From the NCBI GenBank assembly GCA_034658975.1, contig JAYEGJ010000157.1, positions 1 through 22,982 on the forward strand: a stretch of 22,982 bases of DNA. The letters run 5' to 3'. Positions 5,035 to 12,798 of the stretch are shown piece after piece. The DNA is from SZUA-217 sp034658975 (GTDB lineage Bacteria > Actinomycetota > Acidimicrobiia > Spongiisociales > ZC4RG35). Under the pieces are notes generated by a model, which made no database searches, was not told the DNA's origin, and saw only the letters and a list, made by a program, of their open reading frames with translations. The translations under genes were made by a program, and so were the position numbers. Numbering within the stretch: position 1 is the first letter of the stretch; each line of letters starts with the position of its first letter.

Positions 5035-6318
5035 CTAACCGGTGCCCAATTGGAGGTCGCGGGTGAGGAGGTCGCCATAGGTTTCGCGTCTCACCACCAA
5101 CCTTGGCTCTCCCTGGCTCACGAAGACGACTGGCGGCCGGAGGACCATGTTGTAGTTAGAGCCCATCGAGTGCCCGTACGCTCCGGTGACCGGTGTCGCC
5201 AGAACGTCGCCGACCTCTACGTCGGAAGGAACTCTCCCGTTGCGAACCAGAACGTCACCAGACTCGCAGTGTTTGCCCACCACGCGCACCGCCTGGTTGC
5301 GATCGGCATTGGTGGATCTCGGCAGGAACACCTCGTATCCACTTCCGTACAAGACCGGCCGAGGGTTGTCGCTCATGCCGCCATCTACCGAGACGTACGT
5401 GCGAACTCCGGAAATCTCCTTGATCGTCCCAACGGTGTAGAAGGTGACCGCCGCCTGGGCGACGATCGCTCTACCGGGCTCGGCCACGATCCGGGCTGTG
5501 ATTCCGGAGTCGTGCGCCGCTTCGCGAACGGCGGTGCCCCACTCCGAGAGAGACGGAGCCGACTCACCCTCGACATAAGCAACGCCGAGACCGCCACCGA
5601 TTGAAAGCTCTTCGACATCGACGGTGGAGAGGAACTCACCGAACACGCCCATGGCCTTACGAAACGAGTCCACGTCGAAGACCTGGCTTCCAATATGGGC
5701 GTGAAGGCCCACCAGGTCCATCGCCGCCGACCGTCTGACTCGATCGAGCGCCCCGGCGGCGGCTCCCCCGTCGACGGTGATGCCGAACTTGGAGTCGGCC
5801 GCGCCGGTCTGGAGGAACTCGTGGGTGTGCGCCTCGATTCCAGGGTTCAGCCGGATCGAGATCCGTGGTGCAGCGGCACCCGCCGCCACGAGTGACTCGA
5901 TCCTGTCGATCTCGGGAATGGAGTCAACGACGATTCGCTTCACGCCAGCGTCGAGTGCCATTGACAATTCGCTGCTCGACTTGTTGTTTCCATGGAAGAT
6001 CAGCTTGCCCGGCGAGATGCCAGCCGACAGGGCGACCTGGATCTCACCACCGGTTGACACGTCGAGATCCATGCCCTCCTCCACGGCGAGTCTCGCCATT
6101 GCTCCACACATGAACGCCTTGGTCGCATAGGCCACACCGTCCGGGAAGGCCGCTACGGCATCACGTGCGCGTTGCCGGAGGTGGTCCTCGTCGTACACGA
6201 ACAGCGGTGTTCCGTACTCCTCGACCAAGTCGCCAAAACCGGCTCCACCGATTGACAGGCTTCCGGTCGGGGAGACGGCAGCGTTCTCGGGAAGCAGGTA
6301 GTTGGGTAGGCGGCTCAT
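5035..6318 (-). CDS. lysA: Diaminopimelate decarboxylase
   Basis: 427-residue fold-type III PLP enzyme that decarboxylates meso-diaminopimelate to L-lysine, the last step of lysine synthesis, in the cytoplasm. Visible signatures: YATKA with the PLP lysine K67, HGNNK at 109-113, HIGSQ at 208-212, the phosphate-binding SIGGGLG, EPGR, the catalytic Cys in CESGD supplied to the partner active site of the dimer, and the C-terminal GAYGHSMGSNYN region. Length is typical. The frame stays open upstream to 6546, but family alignment and low-complexity content upstream favour the ATG at 6318 (MSRLPNYLLPENA). No ribosome binding site or leaderless hexamer stands before this ATG, so its start signal is unclear. 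About 460 nt of non-coding sequence precedes it. No other lysine or threonine gene is next to it in this window. Confidence 0.95.
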   Translation of the reverse strand: MSRLPNYLLPENAAVSPTGSLSIGGAGFGDLVEEYGTPLFVYDEDHLRQRARDAVAAFPDGVAYATKAFMCGAMARLAVEEGMDLDVSTGGEIQVALSAGISPGKLIFHGNNKSSSELSMALDAGVKRIVVDSIPEIDRIESLVAAGAAAPRISIRLNPGIEAHTHEFLQTGAADSKFGITVDGGAAAGALDRVRRSAAMDLVGLHAHIGSQVFDVDSFRKAMGVFGEFLSTVDVEELSIGGGLGVAYVEGESAPSLSEWGTAVREAAHDSGITARIVAEPGRAIVAQAAVTFYTVGTIKEISGVRTYVSVDGGMSDNPRPVLYGSGYEVFLPRSTNADRNQAVRVVGKHCESGDVLVRNGRVPSDVEVGDVLATPVTGAYGHSMGSNYNMVLRPPVVFVSQGEPRLVVRRETYGDLLTRDLQLGTG

Positions 6319-6376
6319 GAGTCGGGCAATGGTGGCACCGACGCGTCTGGTTGCGAAACAGAAGTCATACGCAAAC

Positions 6377-6411
6377 GGGGGGCCATGGATTGGTGGGATC
6401 CACGGCCCCCC
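6377..6411. other. Strong GC hairpin in the lysA upstream region
   Basis: GGGGGGCC (6377-6384) pairs perfectly with GGCCCCCC (6404-6411). After one mismatch, five more pairs (TGGAT with ATCCA) close on the loop TGGTGGG. On the minus strand it is followed by CGTTTGCGT, a weak T-run, and lies 59 nt before the lysA start. It may be a leader terminator or attenuator, or a structural repeat. Confidence 0.5.
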
Positions 6412-6585
6412 GATTGGACTGCGACCGCGATGGCAGGGGGCAAGGAGAGGAGAGGGGAACCACTCGTGGAGCGGCTCGGTCGTCCCCTGCCCGGCCGCAA
6501 GACTGGGAGGAGGTGTGAACTTTCCAGCGCTTGTGCGCCTGTTCACAATGTTTAGACGTCACCGGTGCCGGAATAGTTCCCGGGG

Positions 6586-6632
6586 GGTCGGCGGCACGCG
6601 GGAAGGGTGCAACCCCTTGGAGCCCGCTGACC
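6586..6632. other. 47-nt stem-loop of unknown role
   Basis: GGTCGGCGG (6586-6594) pairs with CCGCTGACC (6624-6632) over nine pairs, one of them G-T. Inside, AAGGG (6603-6607) pairs with CCCTT (6614-6618) around TGCAAC. The two-tier shape suggests a structured RNA or leader element, on either strand. It does not match the conserved SRP domain IV. Confidence 0.35.
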
Positions 6633-6780
6633 AATGCATGTCACTCATCTCGAACGACCAGCCATCACCACTCGCGGTGTCCTCGGCTTCACCATTCCGC
6701 ACCAGGAGTGGCGAAACCTCGTCCTTGCGACTGGCGCGTCTGGCCGCCGATCTGAGCAACGGCATTAATCGCCCAGACTC

Positions 6781-7500
6781 CTAGTTGGAGAAGGTGACGC
6801 TGAAGGCCGGTGCCCAGCGGGTGACGACCTTTCCGTAGTTCTCGCCGGCGAGCATCATGTCACCCGATTCCAGAGCCCTGACCGACTCCTGGATCAGCTC
6901 GCACGAATCGTCTAAGACGAGATCCTGGGGGTCGAACAACTCGGAGACCTCGGCGTAGTCCAACTCGAGCATCGACGCGGCCGGGAAGGGCGCCAGCCAT
7001 TCGACAAGCTGGTTGAGTTCCTCCGCAGGGCCTTGGAACACGCCGAGTTTTCGCAACGTTTCGAGAGCATGACCGACCCGGAGGCGAGCGTCGTCGATGT
7101 CGGCGCGGAATCGGACGCGGGGACCATCCGGGCCCTCGTAGATCAGCTTCTCGGACGGGTCGAAGGCCGTGAACCAACGCACCGGCACGTGCCAGGCCGA
7201 GGTGAGGACATGGGACCGATGTGACGGGTTCTCCGAGTGATACGACTTCAGCTCCCGGTCGGCCGCCTTCGCCGCCTCTTCGGGGATCAGACCGACCCCC
7301 AGGCCTTTGAAGGCATTGGCGAAGGCCACGGTCGACTCGAGCACGCGAAGCCGGAGGTTGCGCGGGCAGACGAGACGCCGCCCATCCCACTCAACCGCCC
7401 ATTGCGACTCGCCATCGGACTCGGACAGCATCCCGTAGGTACGAACAAATCCCGGCACCGGCTGGTCGGACGCTGCCACCTCGGGCGAGTAAACCCTCAT
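6781..7500 (-). CDS. Conserved-looking hypothetical protein
   Basis: 239 residues from the ATG at 7500. I do not recognise the family with certainty. The protein is soluble and acidic, with no signal peptide or membrane segment. It begins MRVYSPEVA, has a central RSHVLTSAWHVPVRWFTAF block near residues 95-113, an RVRFRADIDDARLRVGHAL region, and an acidic C-terminal third. The frame extends six codons further to an ATG at 7518. I prefer 7500 because GAAGG stands eight bases before it and no start signal precedes 7518. It is divergent from the leucine dehydrogenase gene, with which it shares a short intergenic region. Base composition matches its neighbours. Function unknown. Confidence 0.75.
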   Translation of the reverse strand: MRVYSPEVAASDQPVPGFVRTYGMLSESDGESQWAVEWDGRRLVCPRNLRLRVLESTVAFANAFKGLGVGLIPEEAAKAADRELKSYHSENPSHRSHVLTSAWHVPVRWFTAFDPSEKLIYEGPDGPRVRFRADIDDARLRVGHALETLRKLGVFQGPAEELNQLVEWLAPFPAASMLELDYAEVSELFDPQDLVLDDSCELIQESVRALESGDMMLAGENYGKVVTRWAPAFSVTFSN

Positions 7501-7555
7501 GAATGCAGCCTTCGTCATGGCTCAATCCTGGCACAGGCAACCGGCAAGTGACGGC

Positions 7556-7586
7556 TTGGCCATGAACCCGGGGCGGTGGGTATCAT
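7556..7586 (+). promoter_or_regulatory. Candidate sigma-70-type promoter of the amino acid dehydrogenase operon
   Basis: TTGGCC (7556-7561) and TATCAT (7581-7586) are separated by 19 bp. Transcription would start near 7593, leaving a leader of about 35 nt that contains the AGGAGG ribosome binding site. This is one of the few leadered starts in the window. Confidence 0.4.
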
Positions 7587-7611
7587 CGAAGGTGGTTGCA
7601 CTGGGAAACTT

Positions 7612-7617
7612 AGGAGG
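7612..7617 (+). promoter_or_regulatory. Ribosome binding site deciding the TTG start at 7627
   Basis: AGGAGG lies nine bases before TTG 7627, an ideal spacing. No such signal stands before the upstream GTG at 7576, which would add 17 unlikely residues. Choosing TTG also puts the catalytic lysines at K68 and K80, the numbering known for Bacillus leucine dehydrogenase. Confidence 0.7.
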
Positions 7618-7626
7618 TGGAATCCC

Positions 7627-8709
7627 TTGGTTGTATTCGATGACGTAGCCAGAGAAGGTCACGAACAGGTTCTCTACGGCTACGACAAGGTATCTGGTCT
7701 GAAAACGATCATCGCCATCCATTCGACTGCACTAGGTCCCGCCCTCGGCGGGACTCGTTTTTTTCCATATGAAACCGAGGAGGACGCCTTCAAGGACGTC
7801 CTCAGGCTTTCCAAGGGGATGTCCTACAAGGCTGCCGCAGCCGGCCTGGACCTCGGCGGCGGCAAGGCGGTCATCATCGGCGATCCGCGTCAGGACAAGT
7901 CCGAGCGCCTGTTCCGGGCATATGGGCGAATCGTCGACTCGCTCCGCGGCCGATATATCACAGCGGAGGACGTCGGTACCACCACTCTGGACATGGACAT
8001 GGTGAGACGCGAGACGCGCTGGGCGATGGGCAACTCCGTCGCGCTCGGTGGCTCGGGCGACCCGTCGCCGGTCACCGCCCGCGGGCTCTACGCGGCAACA
8101 CGCGCGGTGGCCAAGAAACTCTGGGGCAGCTCGGACGTGGCCGATCACAAGTTTGCGGTGCAGGGTGTTGGCAAGGTCGGGTCCGCATTCGTGCAACTGC
8201 TGGTCGAGGCTCGAGCCGAGGTGGTCGTCACCGACTCCTACGCCCCGGCCATCGAGGCTGCCATCGCCAACTACGGAGTCAAGGGCGTTGCCCCCGACGA
8301 GATCCACAAGGTCGACTGTGACATCTACTCCCCATGCGCACTGGGGGCGGGGCTCAACGAAACCACGATTCCCGAACTCAAGTGTGTGGCCGTGGTGGGT
8401 TGCGCCAACAACCAGCTTGCCACCGAAAAGGACGCCGATCGGCTGGCGAGCCGCGACATCTTGTACGCACCCGACTTCGTCGTCAACGCCGGCGGGTTGA
8501 TCAACGTGTACGACGAGATCCAGGGTTACTCGAGGACAAGGGCGCTCCATCGGGTGGACTCGATCTACGACGCCACGATGAACATCCTCAACGCCGCCGA
8601 AGAACACGGTCTCAACCCCAATGAGGCTGCTGTGAGGGTCGCCAAGGAGAGAATCAGGGACATCGGGGATCTTCGGAGGTTCCGTCGGAGTGGAGACGAC
8701 AGGAACTAG
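7627..8709 (+). CDS. Leucine/valine-type amino acid dehydrogenase (Glu/Leu/Phe/Val family)
   Basis: 360 residues from the TTG start. It catalyses reversible NAD-dependent oxidative deamination of branched-chain L-amino acids to 2-oxoacids and ammonia. Seen: GPALGGTRFFPY at 37-48; GMSYKAAAAGLDLGGGK with K68 and K80, matching the substrate-binding and catalytic lysines of leucine dehydrogenase; the TAEDVGT motif; and the dinucleotide loop GVGKVGS near 180. Choice between Leu, Val and Phe is not certain from sequence alone. The stop codon overlaps the start of the fused E1 gene by 20 nt, and that enzyme would consume the 2-oxoacids made here. The pair therefore looks like an operon for branched-chain amino acid breakdown. 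Confidence 0.92.
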   Translation: MVVFDDVAREGHEQVLYGYDKVSGLKTIIAIHSTALGPALGGTRFFPYETEEDAFKDVLRLSKGMSYKAAAAGLDLGGGKAVIIGDPRQDKSERLFRAYGRIVDSLRGRYITAEDVGTTTLDMDMVRRETRWAMGNSVALGGSGDPSPVTARGLYAATRAVAKKLWGSSDVADHKFAVQGVGKVGSAFVQLLVEARAEVVVTDSYAPAIEAAIANYGVKGVAPDEIHKVDCDIYSPCALGAGLNETTIPELKCVAVVGCANNQLATEKDADRLASRDILYAPDFVVNAGGLINVYDEIQGYSRTRALHRVDSIYDATMNILNAAEEHGLNPNEAAVRVAKERIRDIGDLRRFRRSGDDRN

Positions 8710-10795
8710 TGGTCTGGCATGTACCCGCGATACGCACTACCGAGTTAACGAAGCAGGCCACCAAGTGCTGACCCAACTCGACCCCAGCCGGGATCACCGG
8801 GCGCTCGGCCTGACCGACGAGCAGGTCATCGAGATGTATCGCCTCATGCTGATGGCCCGCCGCATCGACGATCGCATGTGGGCTCTGCAACGGCAGGGGC
8901 GAGCCGCCTTCGTCCTCGGGTCGTCCGGCCACGAGGCGGCACAAGTCGCGTCCGTGTTCGCCTTGGACAAGGACCGTGACTGGCTGCTCCCCTACTACCG
9001 CGACATGGGTGTCGGTCTCGCCTGGGGTATAGATCCCGAACAGATCTTCCTGGGAGTGTTCGCCAAGAAGAACGACCATGCCTCCGGCGGCCGGCAGTTG
9101 CCGAGCCACTGGTCGAGCCCGGAGAAGCGAATCTTCACCCAATCGTCGGTGATCGGATCGCAGTATCCCCACGCTGCCGGGATAGCCCACGGTGTCAAGA
9201 ATCAAGGTTCGGACGGGGTCGTCGTGGTGTACGGCGGAGAGGGCTCGACATCCGAAGGCGACTGGCACGAGGCCATGAACTGGGCAGGTATCCACAACCT
9301 CCCCCTGATCTTTGTGATCGAGAACAACCAGTATGCGATCTCGGTCCCTTCGACCGAGGAAGTGGCCGGCAAGCTCGCCGACCGAGCTCACGGCTATGGG
9401 TTCCCGGGCGTTGCCATCGACGGCAACGATCCCTTCGAAGTGGTCAGCACGATGCAGAAGGCCGTCGCCAGGGCACGGTCCGGCGAAGGCCCGACACTCA
9501 TCGAGGCCGAAACCTATCGGTACTACGCCCACACGTCCGACGACAACGACGCCCTCTACCGCTCGCGCGAAGAGGTGGAGATGTGGCGCAAGAAGGACCC
9601 GGTCGCCCGCCTTCTTCAGTACATGATCGAGAACCGGATGCTCACCGAGGCCGAGGAGGACTTGATCAACGACGGCGTTGTCGACGAACTGGCAGAGGCC
9701 GTCGAGCGTGCCGAGAGCTCGCCCGACCCCGACGAGCCGACCACCCGGGTCTATGCGAAAGTCATCGAGCCCGGGCCTGCGATCACAGAGCCCGAACCCC
9801 CGCCGATCGGCGAAGAGATCAACCTCATCACGGCCATCAACCGGGCCCTTCACGAGGTCTTCGAGGCGCACGCCGACACGGTCGTCTTTGGCGAGGACGT
9901 CGCCCGGGACAAGGGTGGGGTCTTCAAGGCGACCCAGCGTCTGACCGAACGGTTCGGCCCCGAGCGTTGTTTCAACACACCGATCGCCGAATCGTCGATC
10001 ATCGGGTGCGCCATCGGCATGTCGGTCACCGGCTACAAGGTCATCCCCGAGATCCAGTTCGCCGACTACATCCATCCCGCCTTCGACCAGATCGTTTCCG
10101 AGGCGGCTCGGGTCAGTTATCGGTCGGATGGGCGCTGGAACGTCCCGATCGTGATCCGTACTCCCTACGGGGCCGGGATCCACGGTGCGCTATATCACTC
10201 CCAGTCGATCGAGGCCTTCTACGCCCACGTGCCGGGACTGAAGGTCGTCATTCCCTCAACGCCGGCAGACGTCAAGGGTCTGCTGCACACCGCTGTGGAG
10301 GATCCCGACCCGGTGATGTTTCTCGAGCCAAAAAAGCTCTACCGGCTGGCCAAGGGGCCATACCCGGACGGAAACCACAAGATTCCCCTGGGCAGGGCGG
10401 CCATTCGCCGCGCCGGGACCGACCTCACGATCATCGCCTATGGGGCGATGGCCCACTTCGCGATGGAGGCGGCGCCCGTACTCGAAGAACTCGGAGTGAG
10501 CGCCGAGGTGATCGATCTGCGCAGCCTCAAGCCTCTCGACTGGGCAACGATCGAAGCCTCGATCAAGAAGACTTCGAGGGCTCTGATCGTCCATGAGGAC
10601 AACGAGTTCGTTGGATACGGCGCTGAGATCGCTGCCCAGATCGCCGACAAGACCTTCGAGTGGCTCGACGCTCCGGTCAAGCGTTTCGGGCTTCCCGATG
10701 TCCCGATCATGCCCTATGCAGGTTCGCTGGAGAACAGCCTCTATCCGACCCCCGAGGCGATCGTGGAGAAGGCCCGGGAGCTGGCTGCGTACTAA
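8690..10795 (+). CDS. Fused 2-oxoacid dehydrogenase E1 alpha-beta subunit (branched-chain type likely)
   Basis: 701 residues joining the E1 alpha chain (about 40-365) and E1 beta chain (about 375-701) of a thiamine diphosphate-dependent 2-oxoacid dehydrogenase complex. The ThDP motif is G183-E184-G185 to N212-N213. GEG, rather than the GDG of pyruvate E1 alpha, is known from mammalian branched-chain E1 alpha and fits the leucine dehydrogenase next door. The beta part has VVFGEDVARDKGGVF, FNTPIAESSIIG, the ADYIHPAFDQI region and the transketolase C-domain LRSLKPLDW. The subunits are normally separate proteins; here a short Pro/Glu-rich linker (PEPPPIGEE) joins them. The GTG start at 8690 has GGAGGT nine bases upstream and overlaps the previous gene. 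The E2 and E3 genes are not in the window. Pyruvate as substrate cannot be excluded. Confidence 0.93.
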   Translation: METTGTSGLACTRDTHYRVNEAGHQVLTQLDPSRDHRALGLTDEQVIEMYRLMLMARRIDDRMWALQRQGRAAFVLGSSGHEAAQVASVFALDKDRDWLLPYYRDMGVGLAWGIDPEQIFLGVFAKKNDHASGGRQLPSHWSSPEKRIFTQSSVIGSQYPHAAGIAHGVKNQGSDGVVVVYGGEGSTSEGDWHEAMNWAGIHNLPLIFVIENNQYAISVPSTEEVAGKLADRAHGYGFPGVAIDGNDPFEVVSTMQKAVARARSGEGPTLIEAETYRYYAHTSDDNDALYRSREEVEMWRKKDPVARLLQYMIENRMLTEAEEDLINDGVVDELAEAVERAESSPDPDEPTTRVYAKVIEPGPAITEPEPPPIGEEINLITAINRALHEVFEAHADTVVFGEDVARDKGGVFKATQRLTERFGPERCFNTPIAESSIIGCAIGMSVTGYKVIPEIQFADYIHPAFDQIVSEAARVSYRSDGRWNVPIVIRTPYGAGIHGALYHSQSIEAFYAHVPGLKVVIPSTPADVKGLLHTAVEDPDPVMFLEPKKLYRLAKGPYPDGNHKIPLGRAAIRRAGTDLTIIAYGAMAHFAMEAAPVLEELGVSAEVIDLRSLKPLDWATIEASIKKTSRALIVHEDNEFVGYGAEIAAQIADKTFEWLDAPVKRFGLPDVPIMPYAGSLENSLYPTPEAIVEKARELAAY

Positions 10796-10820
10796 CGCAC
10801 CCTTTCGGAACTCCCCCCGG

Positions 10821-10833
10821 TACCATTTCTCTC
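10821..10833 (+). promoter_or_regulatory. Leaderless -10 element for glgX
   Basis: TACCAT (10821-10826) is followed by TTCTCTC and then GTG 10834. The hexamer and seven-base spacing match the other leaderless starts in this window. It gives glgX-glgA a promoter separate from the E1 operon, 38 nt after that stop codon. Confidence 0.5.
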
Positions 10834-12798
10834 GTGTCCCCTGGAGACCACCCTCTTGGAGCGACGCCCACCTCCGACGGAGTGTGGTTCGCCGTCCATT
10901 CACCAACCGCCGAATACGTCGAGGTCTGCATCGACGGACCTGATGGCGAGGCATGCCATCGCCTGACCGACCAAACGGGCCCAATACACCGCGGGCTGGT
11001 GAGAGGTGTTGCCATGGGAACCCGATACGGCTTTCGCGCCCATGGTGAGGGTCATCGACCGTCCAAGTTCCTCCTCGACCCGAGGGCGAGAGCGGTTTCG
11101 GGGCACGTCGACTGGCATCCTGCGCTCCGGACCGATGACGATCAGGACAGCGCCCCGCACATGCCGCGTTCGGTCGTGGTCGGGCCACCCTCCACCACTC
11201 CAACTCCTCCCATCCGCATTCCCTGGGCGCAGACCGTCATCTACGAGATGCACATCAAGGGGATCAGCCAGACTCACCCCGAGGTCTCGCCCGAACTGCG
11301 AGGCACATACGCGGGTCTCGCATCGGAGCCGATCATCGCTCACCTGCTCAGGCTCGGGGTGACAACGATCGAACTGCTACCGATCTCCCAATTCGTCCAC
11401 GAGGAATACCTTTTGGAACGTGGTCTGAGGCAGTACTGGGGGTATATGCCCATCACTCCTTTCGCTCCCCACGCCGAGTACGCGATGTCGGAAACCCCGC
11501 AGGGCGTAGTCGATGAGGTCGGCTCCATGATTACCGCACTCCACGAAGCCGGACTCGAGGTGGTCATCGACGTGGTCCTGAATCACACCGGGGAAGGCGG
11601 CAAGACGGGCCCGTGGCTCTCCTTTCGAGGACTGGACGACCGCGGCTATTACCGCCATGGCCATGATGGGGATTACGACGACGTGACGGGCACCGGAAAC
11701 ACTCTTGATCTCGGGTCAGCCCCCGTCCACGATCTCGCCCTCGACTCACTGAGGCATTGGGCCTCCACGTACCAAGTCGATGGGTTTCGTTTCGATCTGG
11801 CCAGCGCCCTGCTCCGCGGTTCGCAAGGAGAAAGCAGATTCCTCGAAGAAGTCGCCGCCGACCCTTTGCTCTCCTCGCTCAAGCTGATCGCCGAGCCCTG
11901 GGATATGGGTCACGATGGATACCGGCTCGGGGGGTTCCCCCAACCCTGGCGTGAGTGGAACGATCGATTTCGGGACACGGTCCGAGACGCCTGGAAGGCA
12001 ACACCGGGCATGCTGCCAGAGCTCGCCACACGCGCCTTGGGGTCGTCGGACATCTTCGCCCCGGAGCGCCCCCCGACGAGTTCGATCAACTTCGTGACCG
12101 CACACGACGGTCCGACCCTGGCCGACCTGGTGACCTATCAAGAAAGCCACAACGAAGCCAACGGCGAAGACCACTACCCGACACACAACCAACACGCATG
12201 GAACACCGGGATCGAAGGTCCGACGGATGACACCGAGATAACCGAGCTCAGGAATCGGCGCCGTCGCAGCATGCTTGCGACGCTCCTGCTCGCCAACGGC
12301 GTCCCCATGCTGTTGGGTGGCGACGAGTTGGGCCGCACCCAGCAGGGAAACACCAACGTCTACTGCCAGGACTCGCCGATGTCATGGTTCGACTGGTCGA
12401 CCGTCGATGAGGAACTGATCGAGTTCACGGCCCGCCTAATCCGATTGAGACAGTCGGCGCGGAAGATCGTCGGCCAGTCATGGTTCAACGGAACCAAAGG
12501 ACATGTCGGGCCCCTCGAGGGCGAATGGTTCGGTGTCGACGGGGAGCCGGTCGCCAACTGGCACGATCATGGGCTCTCAACACTCGTCCTCCAGGTCTCC
12601 GGCGAACCCGACCTTCTCTTTGTCGCCAACACCGGTCTCGACCCGGATCTGGTCACACTCCCCCACGGAGAATGGGCAACGATTCTGGACACTTCCGATC
12701 CAACCGTTGAGGACCGCCAAGAAGGCGATAGCGTGAACGTAGACCCTCTCGCCCTCCTCCTACTCAAATGCACGTCCTCCTCGCCACCGCAGAGCTAA
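10834..12798 (+). CDS. glgX: Glycogen debranching enzyme GlgX (GH13 isoamylase type)
   Basis: 654 residues from GTG 10834. It hydrolyses alpha-1,6 branches of glycogen after phosphorylase trimming, in the cytoplasm. An N-terminal CBM48-like beta domain (about 1-110) precedes the GH13 barrel. Visible: ELLPISQFVHEE and the YWGYMPITPFAPH region, VIDVVLNHTGEGG, the nucleophile D321 in GFRFDLAS, the acid/base E354 in LIAEPWDMG, and the third Asp D425 in VTAHDGPTLADL. WGY and NHTGEGG with the NGEDH loop are typical of GlgX/TreX. The frame is open from 10660, but that start lies inside the E1 gene; GTG 10834 follows a leaderless -10. The 3' end overlaps glgA by 31 nt, so the two are surely cotranscribed. 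Confidence 0.94.
   Translation: MSPGDHPLGATPTSDGVWFAVHSPTAEYVEVCIDGPDGEACHRLTDQTGPIHRGLVRGVAMGTRYGFRAHGEGHRPSKFLLDPRARAVSGHVDWHPALRTDDDQDSAPHMPRSVVVGPPSTTPTPPIRIPWAQTVIYEMHIKGISQTHPEVSPELRGTYAGLASEPIIAHLLRLGVTTIELLPISQFVHEEYLLERGLRQYWGYMPITPFAPHAEYAMSETPQGVVDEVGSMITALHEAGLEVVIDVVLNHTGEGGKTGPWLSFRGLDDRGYYRHGHDGDYDDVTGTGNTLDLGSAPVHDLALDSLRHWASTYQVDGFRFDLASALLRGSQGESRFLEEVAADPLLSSLKLIAEPWDMGHDGYRLGGFPQPWREWNDRFRDTVRDAWKATPGMLPELATRALGSSDIFAPERPPTSSINFVTAHDGPTLADLVTYQESHNEANGEDHYPTHNQHAWNTGIEGPTDDTEITELRNRRRRSMLATLLLANGVPMLLGGDELGRTQQGNTNVYCQDSPMSWFDWSTVDEELIEFTARLIRLRQSARKIVGQSWFNGTKGHVGPLEGEWFGVDGEPVANWHDHGLSTLVLQVSGEPDLLFVANTGLDPDLVTLPHGEWATILDTSDPTVEDRQEGDSVNVDPLALLLLKCTSSSPPQS

Larger units (their letters stand above)
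6319..6780. other. Non-coding stretch upstream of lysA with strong hairpins
   Basis: No convincing gene. It contains two hairpins, listed separately, and a purine-rich region at 6435-6460. A minus-strand ORF of 68 codons (6559-6765) begins 16 nt after the stop of the preceding gene, but has weaker third-position GC than its neighbours and no start signal or recognised motif. I could not match the stretch to a tRNA, the lysine riboswitch, SRP RNA, tmRNA or RNase P. It may be a long 5' leader of lysA. Confidence 0.5.

Noticed and set aside
6319..6546. N-terminal extension of lysA to 6546
   Set aside because: The extra 76 residues are low-complexity, overlap the strong GC hairpin, and do not occur in diaminopimelate decarboxylases.
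6586..6632. SRP RNA domain IV
   Set aside because: GGGAAGGGTGCAACCCC looks faintly like the GGAA-tetraloop region, but the conserved asymmetric loop and flanking bases are missing.
6559..6765. 68-codon minus-strand ORF after the hypothetical gene
   Set aside because: No start signal, weaker third-position GC bias than neighbouring genes, and no motif. It also overlaps the 47-nt stem-loop. Kept as part of the non-coding stretch.
8654..10183. 509-codon minus-strand open frame
   Set aside because: It lies fully opposite the fused E1 gene, whose protein is unmistakable. It is a high-GC shadow frame.
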